A stretch of DNA of 12,873 bases from an uncultured Treponema sp. (GTDB taxonomy: Bacteria > Spirochaetota > Spirochaetia > Treponematales > Treponemataceae). Below, piece by piece: positions 1 to 6,382 of this stretch. Position 1 is the first letter of the stretch; each line of letters opens with the position of its first letter. A program made the position numbers and the translations under genes. The DNA lies in assembly GCA_937891125.1 (NCBI GenBank), contig CALAEZ010000147.1, forward strand, positions 1 to 12,873, given 5' to 3'. The notes below the pieces were generated by a model. That model was not told where the DNA came from. It saw nothing but the letters and a program-made list of their open reading frames with translations, and made no database searches.

Positions 1-602
1 TTGATGGTGCTGTACTGGCTGTAGATGCGGACGTTGCTGACGGTCTTCTCGTCATCGTCGTACTGGTCGTTGAAGCTGGCAATCTTGACGATGACTCGGG
101 CCATCTTGCGCTCCAGGGTCAGGTAGATGTCGGTGCCGCTTTCGTTGTTGCAGGTCTGCTGGCGGGTCATGTAGTCGGCGAGGGCTATCTTCTCGGTCGT
201 GCTCTGGTCGGCAGGCAGGGTGAAGGCGGTCATCGACGTGCCTTCGGTGGCGGGATAGTATGCCTTGAAGGTCATCTCGCTCTGCTTCCAGAGGAGGAAC
301 TTGCCGGCCTCGGCCTCTGCCCATGTCTGCTGGTCGGCGTTCTGGCACTGGAAGATGACAGCCTCCTGGTCGTTGGCACTGACAGCGATCTGGTCGCCCT
401 GGTTGAAGAGGCGCGCCTCGTCGAGGTCGTTCGATGCGGGGTTGCTGCGGGTTACGCCATCGAGCGAACCTACAGAGAAATTGACCTTGACGACATCGGC
501 GGGTCGGATATCAGAGACAATGGCCTCGTCGTCGTTCTGGCAGCTGGCAAATGTGCCCATGAGTGCGAGCGCTGCCAGAGAAAGATATTTTGTTGTTTTC
601 AT
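1..602 (-). CDS. Fimbrillin-like surface lipoprotein, C-terminus cut by window start
   Basis: I read this gene directly from the minus strand; it stays open to the window edge, giving 200 complete codons with no stop. It starts at ATG 602-600 as MKTTKYLSLAALALMG and has a lipobox FASC with the lipid-accepting Cys at residue 21. The residues after it, QNDDE, resemble the Bacteroidota lipoprotein export signal that sends lipoproteins to the cell surface. The body fits the fimbrillin / Mfa-like family: an FNQGDQIAV block, then AYYPATEG, ADQSTTEKIALADYMT, and an LERKMARVIVKI strand. Fimbrillins are pilus subunits or surface adhesins anchored to the outer membrane before assembly. The ADQST..K....D..T block also occurs in the next gene upstream (674-1687), so the two are probably paralogues. 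There is no Shine-Dalgarno site; the leader is A-rich, as is usual in Bacteroidota. Family call is fairly secure; function is inferred. Confidence 0.82.
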   Translation of the reverse strand, partial: MKTTKYLSLAALALMGTFASCQNDDEAIVSDIRPADVVKVNFSVGSLDGVTRSNPASNDLDEARLFNQGDQIAVSANDQEAVIFQCQNADQQTWAEAEAGKFLLWKQSEMTFKAYYPATEGTSMTAFTLPADQSTTEKIALADYMTRQQTCNNESGTDIYLTLERKMARVIVKIASFNDQYDDDEKTVSNVRIYSQYSTI

Positions 603-641
603 ATTGTTTTTATTTTTTTGTTGTTAAAGATTTGGGGTGGT

Positions 642-662
642 CGTTGCGGGGAAACCGCAACG
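642..662. other. Perfect 8-bp hairpin between the two fimbrillin genes
   Basis: The arms CGTTGCGG and CCGCAACG enclose a 5-base loop (GGAAA). The hairpin lies in the 71-base gap between the stop of the upstream fimbrillin gene and the ATG at 602. On the transcribed (minus) strand no T-run follows, so it is not a normal terminator there. It may be an mRNA-stability or processing hairpin that sets the ratio of the two products. On the plus strand a T-run lies 6 bases beyond it, but no plus-strand gene ends here. Confidence 0.45.
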
Positions 663-673
663 CACGAACTTTT

Positions 674-1687
674 TTACTCCGTGACGAGGTTGTCGCCGGG
701 CTGGTCTTCCCATGAGGAGATGCGGAAGGCGTTGGCATTGAGGGTCACAGCGTCGCTGCCAACGGTGAGTGGCAGCGTGTAGTGCTTGCCTTGCTCAAGG
801 GTGTAGGCCTGGGTGTTGGTCCATGAGAATGAGCGGGTGCCAATCTTGAACGATACGGTCAATGCACCGGCAGCAATCTCCTGCGGCACCACGATGCTCT
901 CGTAAAAAGCCTTGCTGTGTTTGCTCTCGGCCGTGCCAGCGGTAAAGGCGTACTGGTTAGCGAGGATGTCGGCAGCGGTGCCATTGGTGGCGGTCACGGT
1001 GCCATAGTTCTCGTTGGCAGTCTCCGTGGCCTTGAACTGGTAGCCGGCGTTGGTGCCGCTGATGGTGAACTCGGTAATGTCCGAGGCGTTGTCCTGTCCA
1101 TTGAGGTAGAATTCGTCATTCAGTTCCAGCGTCACGTCGAGCTTGGCGAGGGCGTGGTAGAAGTTGATGACCAGCTTGCCGTTCTGCATCAGCGTCTGCT
1201 CCTGCGAGGGGTTGGCGATGGTCTTTGTCGGCATGGTCAGCTGGTCCTGCTGCTTCAGCTTGGCCTCGGTGCTCTGGTCGGCAGCCACGGTGAGGTTGGC
1301 GCCGGCGATGAACTCATTGTCGCTGAATGTCTTGCCCTGCTTGTAGGCGGCGGTCACGGTGATTCTCTGCTGGTCGTTCTGCCAGAGCATACGGTTCAGG
1401 GGCCTCCACTCGCTGCCGTCGTACTGTACGGTATTGAAATAGCTGTAGGTGGCCGAGTTGGGGTTGTCAATCTTCACCTGGAACTGCTGACCGTTCTGGT
1501 TCACGTCGCTTGAGGTGATGCTGGCGCGGGCGGCTGTGGGTTCAATCAGGTTGGTGGTAAAGCGAATCACGCCGTCCTCGGGAAAATTGGATGTGCTGTG
1601 TGCGCTTTCCACATCGTTATACTGGCAGCCCAAAAACAGAGCCGAAAAGACTGCTGCTGCAAAAAGATATGGTATTCTATGTTTCAT
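674..1687 (-). CDS. Fimbrillin-like surface lipoprotein (337 aa)
   Basis: This is a complete gene with a strong ribosome binding site AAGGAG at 1694-1699, six bases before ATG 1687. The product has a signal peptide (MKHRIPYLFAAAVFSALFLGC) with lipobox-like LFLGC and Cys21; Phe at -3 is tolerated in spirochaete and Bacteroidota lipoproteins. The rest matches the fimbrillin / Mfa-like family: a VAADQSTEAKLKQQDQLTMP block at about 134-153, INFYHALAKLDVTLEL near the middle, and YESIVVPQEIAAGALTVSF followed by YTLEQGKHYTLPLTV near the end. Such proteins are pilus subunits or surface adhesins. The last 18 residues (AFRISSWEDQPGDNLVTE) are nearly the same as the tail of the upstream repeat lipoprotein. 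The gene lies 39 bases after that lipoprotein and 71 bases before another fimbrillin, so the three probably form one operon. The first 100 or so bases look more AT-rich than the rest, which may reflect mosaic origin. Confidence 0.85.
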   Translation of the reverse strand: MKHRIPYLFAAAVFSALFLGCQYNDVESAHSTSNFPEDGVIRFTTNLIEPTAARASITSSDVNQNGQQFQVKIDNPNSATYSYFNTVQYDGSEWRPLNRMLWQNDQQRITVTAAYKQGKTFSDNEFIAGANLTVAADQSTEAKLKQQDQLTMPTKTIANPSQEQTLMQNGKLVINFYHALAKLDVTLELNDEFYLNGQDNASDITEFTISGTNAGYQFKATETANENYGTVTATNGTAADILANQYAFTAGTAESKHSKAFYESIVVPQEIAAGALTVSFKIGTRSFSWTNTQAYTLEQGKHYTLPLTVGSDAVTLNANAFRISSWEDQPGDNLVTE

Positions 1688-1693
1688 AGTATG

Positions 1694-1699
1694 CTCCTT
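1694..1699 (-). promoter_or_regulatory. Ribosome binding site of the 674-1687 fimbrillin gene
   Basis: AAGGAG reads on the minus strand six bases before ATG 1687-1685. It fixes the start of that gene. It contrasts with the downstream fimbrillin (start at 602), which has no such site. Confidence 0.8.
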
Positions 1700-1726
1700 A
1701 ATAAGGTTACGTTTCTGTAAAACTGC

Positions 1727-3064
1727 CTACTCGGTGATGAGATTGCCACCAATGCAGTTTTCCCAAGAACTTGCGGTAAATCCCCTGTTATTTACATCTA
1801 CAGAAGCGGGCGTTACCGTAACGGTGCAGGTGGCAGTAATGCCGCTTCCGTCAGTGGCGGTTGCCGTGATGGTTGCGCTAGCGTTGCTGCCGTTCTCTCC
1901 TGCGGCTACGGCGGTTACCAGTCCAGTGGTGTCCACGGTTGCAACGTCGGTGTTGTCGCTGGACCAGGTTACGGTCTGGAATGTAGCATTTCCTGGCTCA
2001 TAGGCGCTTACGCTTAGAGTCTCGGTAGAACCGGCAGTTATGGTGGTGCTGGTCTTGTTCAGGGTAATGCCCGTTACTGGCACGATTTGAGCTGCATCGG
2101 GAACGGTAATGCTTGTGTCGGTTGTTGGTGTGCCGGAAACGGTCACGACGCTGCTACTGGTGCGCGTCAGGGTTATGCCGTTAGTGGTAGTAGCGGTAAA
2201 GTCTGCAAAATAGTAGCCGTTGCTTGCTGTGTAGGTAACGGTGGTCATGGCGCCGCTTAGGTCGCTTTGGGTCGTTGCGCCGCCGCTTGCAGTTGCATTC
2301 GCACCGCCGGTAAGGGTTACGGTGTAGGTAATCAGGCTTTCATAGGTTGATTCCGCTTCTGTCAATGTGTCGTAATTGGTCACAAGTACCTGCTGGGCTT
2401 CGGTAAGGGCGTCGTAGGCTGTGCGGGCGTCGTCAATTTTTTCTTTGCAGGCGTCAGTGTAGGCGACTGTGCCGATGGCGTTGATTTTTTCGATGACATC
2501 GGCAGCTGCGGCCTGGTTTGCGGTCTCTGTGTCAGCTTCGGTTTTGAGCGTGCTGTAGGTTGATTCCGCCGCTGTGAGCGTGCTGTAGTTTGTCACAAGT
2601 TCTTTCTGCGCGTCAGTCAGTGCGTCGTAAGCTTCCCGAGCTGCGTCAATCAGTGCCTTGCTGTCGCTGGTGTAGGCCACGGTACCGATTGCCTTGATTT
2701 TTGCAATGACTGCGTCTGCTGCAGTCTGGTTTGCGGTCTCTTCAGTCTCTTTGAATGTTGCGCTTACCGTTACATTGCTTTCCGGCATTGTAAAGGTGCC
2801 TTCTTCCGTTACGGTGATGGCATTTGTGTTTGCGTCTGTTACGCTGTAGGAAGAAAGCTCATAGCCGTCTGCGGGCGTTGCGGTCAGTTTTACCGTGTCG
2901 CCTGCAAGAGCGCTGGTTTTGTTTGCAGTAACACTGCCGTTGGAAATGGTGCTTGCAATGGTTACGCTATAATAGGTAGGAGCATCATCAGAACTTGTTT
3001 TACATCCTGTAAGAGGAAGGGCGAGTAAGAGAAGGAACAGTATACTATAAACTACCCCCCCCAC
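1727..3064 (-). CDS. Repeat-rich surface lipoprotein; start frame set by a poly-G tract
   Basis: The open frame from GTG 3064 encodes 445 residues, but that start has no RBS and lacks a charged n-region. A much better start is ATG 3084 (RBS GAGGTG at 3091-3096, spacing 6), which reads MKTLYKQW into the G-run at 3055-3062. With 9 or 6 G it would continue into GVVYSILFLLLLALPLTGC, a textbook lipoprotein signal with lipobox LTGC. With the 8 G present it stops after 10 residues. Domains (GTG numbering): InlB-like/Flg_new-type repeat about 31-105; two helical repeats of about 60 residues at 116-176 and 186-245, sharing IGTVAYT, AR.AYDALT.AQ and LVTNY.TLT.AE; a second beta-rich module 246-325; a Big_2 (Ig-like) domain about 328-420; and a tail GFTASSWENCIGGNLITE. 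This is an adhesin-like architecture on the cell surface. The gene heads an apparent operon with two fimbrillins. Exact function unknown. Confidence 0.8.
   Translation of the reverse strand: MGGVVYSILFLLLLALPLTGCKTSSDDAPTYYSVTIASTISNGSVTANKTSALAGDTVKLTATPADGYELSSYSVTDANTNAITVTEEGTFTMPESNVTVSATFKETEETANQTAADAVIAKIKAIGTVAYTSDSKALIDAAREAYDALTDAQKELVTNYSTLTAAESTYSTLKTEADTETANQAAAADVIEKINAIGTVAYTDACKEKIDDARTAYDALTEAQQVLVTNYDTLTEAESTYESLITYTVTLTGGANATASGGATTQSDLSGAMTTVTYTASNGYYFADFTATTTNGITLTRTSSSVVTVSGTPTTDTSITVPDAAQIVPVTGITLNKTSTTITAGSTETLSVSAYEPGNATFQTVTWSSDNTDVATVDTTGLVTAVAAGENGSNASATITATATDGSGITATCTVTVTPASVDVNNRGFTASSWENCIGGNLITE
2330..2722 (-). repeat. Two tandem helical repeats inside the lipoprotein gene
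   Basis: Two in-frame copies (about 2540-2722 and 2330-2512) encode segments related by a period of 70 residues. Shared residues include IGTVAYT, then ID.AR.AYDALT.AQ..LVTNY, then TLT.AE.TY..L. They resemble the helical (FIVAR/GA-like) spacer modules of bacterial surface proteins. The copies differ at many positions, so this is an old duplication. It could still change in number by recombination. Confidence 0.75.
3055..3062 (-). repeat. Poly-G tract (8 G), candidate phase-variation switch
   Basis: Eight consecutive G on the coding strand lie between ATG 3084 and the hydrophobic part of the lipoprotein signal peptide. Only tract lengths divisible by three join the ATG frame to the long frame. 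Eight G gives a TAG stop at 3054-3052 after MKTLYKQWGG. Seven would give a stop after 12 residues. The tract sits where slipped-strand mispairing would switch the lipoprotein on and off. Confidence 0.7.
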
Positions 3065-3090
3065 TGTTTGTATAGTGTTTTCATAAACAA

Positions 3091-3096
3091 CACCTC
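3091..3096 (-). promoter_or_regulatory. Ribosome binding site for the upstream ATG (3084) of the lipoprotein
   Basis: GAGGTG lies six bases before ATG 3084-3082. No similar site precedes the GTG at 3064. This supports ATG 3084 as the natural translation start, even though it is out of frame in the present sequence. Confidence 0.7.
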
Positions 3097-3121
3097 ATAC
3101 TGTAAAAGATAGACCGCCACA

Positions 3122-3158
3122 AGGCAGTCAAAAAAATGACTGCCTAATCAGACAGTCA
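3122..3158 (-). terminator. Intrinsic terminator with a competing hairpin (attenuator-like)
   Basis: Three related 9-base segments occur in a row. Read on the minus strand they are A TGACTGTCT (3158-3150), B AGGCAGTCA (3145-3137) and C TGACTGCCT (3130-3122). A pairs with B (one G-T wobble, 4-base loop) and is followed by seven T, a good intrinsic terminator. B pairs perfectly with C across a T loop, with no T-run after it. The two folds exclude each other. The element ends sbcC transcription, but it also lies just after a promoter (3175-3203), in the leader of the lipoprotein operon, where it could act as an attenuator. Confidence 0.72.
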
Positions 3159-3174
3159 TTTTTAAGATAAGCTT

Positions 3175-3203
3175 ATACTATTGCGGTTTTAAGTTATTGT
3201 CAA
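3175..3203 (-). promoter_or_regulatory. Sigma-70-type promoter of the surface lipoprotein operon
   Basis: On the minus strand the -35 box is TTGACA (3203-3198), the spacer is exactly 17 bases, and the -10 box is TAGTAT (3180-3175, 4 of 6 matches). Runs of A and T just upstream (about 3204-3230) could serve as an UP element. Transcription would start near 3168, about 10 bases before the first terminator segment and about 84 bases before ATG 3084. Confidence 0.7.
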
Positions 3204-3248
3204 GAAAAAAGTACATTTACATTTTTTTTCAGAGTGTTTGCCGTAGTG

Positions 3249-6200
3249 CTAACTGCCTGAGCCGGTGATGCCATCTCCGAAAAGTGCGCTGTAGCCGCCG
3301 GAAACGGGGCGGACTTCAATCTTCTGGTCGATTTCGCTGATGACCGTGCCGACATGCGTAATGATGCCCAGCATTTTGCCTTCCTTTTGCAGGCTTTTGA
3401 GCGCGTTGATTGCTTCGGTAAGATAGTCACCGCTGAGCGTGCCAAAGCCTTCGTCCAGAAAGAGTGAATCTACACGGACGGCGCGGCTTGCAAACTTTGA
3501 GATGGCAAGCGCAAGCGAAAGGCTCACGATAAACTGCTCGCCGCCGCTCAAATTAGTAATCGGGCGCGGATCAATGTAAAAGTCGTCGGAAATAGCAAAG
3601 TCGAGCGAACCTTGCGCCTTCTGCACGATGCGGTAGCGCTTTGTTATCGAATAGAGCGTTCTGTTGGCAAGCGACAGGAGCGAATTGAATGCGATGCTCT
3701 GCACGAACACCGAAAAATCATCGCCGTCTTTTACGCCGACAAAGTCCTTCATGCGCTTCCAGAGCGCGTGCTCCTTTTGGAGCGCCTCGTATTCAGCAGA
3801 GATTTTTCGGGCGGCGTCGACATACTGCGCATTCGTGCTGAGCTTTGCCCGGACTTCGACAAGGCGCGACTGCATACGGGTGCGCTCCCCGCTTACGCTT
3901 TCAAGGCGCAAAGCAATCGCCTCTTTCGGCTCGGTAAGCGGCGTGTTTTTAGAAAATGCCGCGCAGGTTTCCCTGCACTGCGCTAACGCTGCCCGCGCCT
4001 CAGACTGCTCGCGCTGGAGCGCCTCATGCTGCTGTGTAAGCATGTTTATTTCAGCCTCGCTCATGCGGGAAGCAAGAAAAGCCGCCTCATCTGAAAAGCC
4101 GTTTTCAGAAAGCGTTTCGAGCATGGCGGCGCACGCCATTTCAAGCTTGGGAGAGCGTTCTGCAATGCTTTTAGAAAGCGAATCAAGGCGCGTTTCAAAG
4201 CGGGTACGGGCTTCACGCGCGTCCTGCAGCTCCTTTGCGCACTGCGCCGCTTCCGCCTTTGCCGCCTGCAGCAGCCTTGTCTGCGCCGCTTCCGACTGCA
4301 GAACGTCTTTATCGCCGAACACCGCCGCGCGCTTCTGCGCAGTTTCGGTAAGTGCGCGGTGAGCCGCTTCTGCCTCGCGCTCACGCTCGGAAAGCCCGTC
4401 GCCGCGGCTTGTTACCGCCTCCGCGCACGCCTTTTTTTGCGCCTGCTTTTCTGCACGCTCACGTTCAAGTGCAGTAAGCGCGTCGGTGTTTTCAGACCAC
4501 GCCTGCCACAGCGCTTTTAACGCTTCCACATCGGTCGTCTGCCACGGTGCGCACAATGCGCGAAGCTCTTCGCGGGAAGCCGTAAGCGTGCGCTCCTCTT
4601 CCTGCACGGCGTCTTTTGCGTGCGACTCTTCTGCGCGGGCTTTTTCAAGCACGCTTGAAAGCGTCTGCACGCGGCGCTGAGCGTCCTCGTAGCGGCTGTT
4701 TAACTCAGCGCTCGTAAGCGAAAGCGTGCGCGATTTGTCTGACTGAGCGCTGTCGGCTTTTCCGGCGCTTGCGCTAAAATCAAGCTCGCCCTGAAAAGCG
4801 TCTGTCGCGCCTTTTTTTACCCGGTAGACCGCCGCGCACACCGGGCAGGGCTTACCCGGCTCAAGGCGCTTTTGCAGCTCGCGGATTATACAGAGCGCTT
4901 CCCCGGAAACAAATGCCTTTATTTCCTCTTCAAGCGCAGAAAACGCATCTTCGGCTTCTTTTTTTTCAGCTTCCGCCTGCCGCGCTTTTTCTGACGCCGC
5001 CTCTTCTGCCCTGCGCAGTGCTTCAAGCTTTGCTTCTCCCTCTGCAAGCTTCCCGGTAAGCGCCTCTGCCTTTCCGATGACGCCGGGAAGCTCCGCATCC
5101 TGACTGTGTGCGCCTCTCCACGCAGAAAGCGATGCGTGTTTATGCTCGAGCGCTTCTATACATGTGGCGGTCGAGCGCAGCTCTGCCGTGCTCTGCTCCA
5201 GCGCTTTTTGTGCAGAGGCGCGCCTTGCGTCTGCCTCGCGCGCTGCCGCTTCTTGAGCGCTTTTCTGCGTATCAAGCGCGCGCACTTCCGTCCAGATGGC
5301 GCGCAGGCTTTCAGTCTCTTTTTCGCAGGCAGAAAGCGTCTCGCTTTTTTCGGCGGAAGCTTTTTCCGCCTGCCGGAATGTCGCTTCAGCCTGCTTCTGC
5401 TCCTGTGCTGTCCGCGCCTTTTCGCCTTCATCGCGTTCCTGCGCGCGCTCAAGCTCTTTTTTGACCGCATAGGCAGAATCAACATTTTTTGCACGCCGGG
5501 CAGCGGAAAGCCTTTCAAGATTCGGCGCAAAATCTAAGACAGCGCGCTCGTTTTCTTTCGCACGACGCTCCGCCTCTGAAAACGACGCTTCAAGCCGCTC
5601 CTTTTCTGCGTAAGAGTCAAGCGCCTTTTGCAGGCTGTAAAACGTCTTTTCACAGTCAGCAAAGCGCTCCGCGGCGTGCATTTCTTCCGCAGAAAGCCGC
5701 TCTGCCTCATCGTCAGAAAGCACATTTGAAAGAATCTGCTCCCTTTCGCTCTTTTTAAGCGTAAACGCCCGCTCAAGCTCGCTGTAGCGCTCATAGACGC
5801 GCCGCGCAATCGCCCGGTAGCGCTCCGTTCCGGTAAGCTTTTCTAAAATCTGCGCACGCTCGCGCTCGCCACAGGTCAAAAACTGGCTGAACGCGCCCTG
5901 CGCAAGCATAATCGAGCGGCAGAACTGCGTGTAGTCAAGCTGAATAAGCTCCTGCGTCTTTTTTGCAAGCGCACTGCTCGATTTTCCCATGTCGACAGGA
6001 GAGCCGTCTTCTGCGGTAATTTTGTAGGAGGGCGCCTGGAGGGCTCCGCCCGCCTTTCCATAGGCGCGGCTCTGCATAAATTCAGACGTAAAAATGCCTT
6101 TCTTGCACTGATAGGTGACGCTGGCACTGCAGCGGGCGGTTCCGCGCGTCATAATCTCGTTTGAAGCGGTCGTGATTAGCTCAAGGCGCGGCGTGCAGCC

Positions 6201-6368
6201 GTAGAGGGCAAGCGTAATTGCGTCAAGAATCGTCGTTTTTCCCGCTCCGGTCGGCCCGTGAATCACAAAAATGTCGTGATTTTGCTTGAAGGCAGGGGCG
6301 GTAAAATCGATTGACCAGCTGCCCTTTAATGAATTCAGGTTTTCAAACTCCAGTTTTAAAATGCGCAT
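3249..6368 (-). CDS. sbcC: Exonuclease SbcC, ATPase subunit of the SbcCD nuclease
   Basis: This is the SMC-like ATPase of the bacterial Mre11-Rad50 complex. With SbcD it cuts DNA hairpins and processes double-strand ends and protein-blocked ends in the cytoplasm. The product is 1039 residues, a normal length. I chose ATG 6368 (MRILKLEFENLNSLKG), the family start, with GGGAGG just upstream. The frame is open to 6422, but that extension overlaps sbcD and lacks family features. Motifs: Walker A GPTGAGKT at 38-45; Q-loop LAQG with Gln157; long Ala/Glu/Arg-rich coiled coils either side of the zinc hook CPVC (Cys508, Cys511); ABC signature LSGGE at about 940-944; Walker B LFLDE at about 969-973; and a switch His near 1005 (IITHV). 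All key residues are intact. The gene begins 14 bases after the sbcD stop, so the two are co-transcribed. Confidence 0.95.
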   Translation of the reverse strand: MRILKLEFENLNSLKGSWSIDFTAPAFKQNHDIFVIHGPTGAGKTTILDAITLALYGCTPRLELITTASNEIMTRGTARCSASVTYQCKKGIFTSEFMQSRAYGKAGGALQAPSYKITAEDGSPVDMGKSSSALAKKTQELIQLDYTQFCRSIMLAQGAFSQFLTCGERERAQILEKLTGTERYRAIARRVYERYSELERAFTLKKSEREQILSNVLSDDEAERLSAEEMHAAERFADCEKTFYSLQKALDSYAEKERLEASFSEAERRAKENERAVLDFAPNLERLSAARRAKNVDSAYAVKKELERAQERDEGEKARTAQEQKQAEATFRQAEKASAEKSETLSACEKETESLRAIWTEVRALDTQKSAQEAAAREADARRASAQKALEQSTAELRSTATCIEALEHKHASLSAWRGAHSQDAELPGVIGKAEALTGKLAEGEAKLEALRRAEEAASEKARQAEAEKKEAEDAFSALEEEIKAFVSGEALCIIRELQKRLEPGKPCPVCAAVYRVKKGATDAFQGELDFSASAGKADSAQSDKSRTLSLTSAELNSRYEDAQRRVQTLSSVLEKARAEESHAKDAVQEEERTLTASREELRALCAPWQTTDVEALKALWQAWSENTDALTALERERAEKQAQKKACAEAVTSRGDGLSEREREAEAAHRALTETAQKRAAVFGDKDVLQSEAAQTRLLQAAKAEAAQCAKELQDAREARTRFETRLDSLSKSIAERSPKLEMACAAMLETLSENGFSDEAAFLASRMSEAEINMLTQQHEALQREQSEARAALAQCRETCAAFSKNTPLTEPKEAIALRLESVSGERTRMQSRLVEVRAKLSTNAQYVDAARKISAEYEALQKEHALWKRMKDFVGVKDGDDFSVFVQSIAFNSLLSLANRTLYSITKRYRIVQKAQGSLDFAISDDFYIDPRPITNLSGGEQFIVSLSLALAISKFASRAVRVDSLFLDEGFGTLSGDYLTEAINALKSLQKEGKMLGIITHVGTVISEIDQKIEVRPVSGGYSALFGDGITGSGS

Positions 6369-6382
6369 CGTCCCTGCCCTCC

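Noticed and set aside
1696..1706. Small palindrome CCTTAATAAGG overlapping the RBS of the fimbrillin gene
   Set aside because: The arms are 5 bases with a 1-base centre, too tight for an RNA hairpin that could hide the RBS; likely chance.
265..2003. Plus-strand open frames at 265-627, 917-1513 and 1515-2003
   Set aside because: They lie antisense to well-supported fimbrillin and lipoprotein genes and show no recognisable domains; they are shadows of biased codon use.
4959..4966. 8-A run inside the sbcC coding strand, and 7-A runs elsewhere in it
   Set aside because: They encode Lys-rich coiled-coil segments in frame, as expected, and give no alternative useful product. Slippage there would only inactivate the gene.
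3612..5758. Plus- and minus-strand frames of 60-230 residues within sbcC
   Set aside because: They are Arg/Ser/Ala-rich shadows of the coiled-coil coding sequence, without RBS or family motifs.
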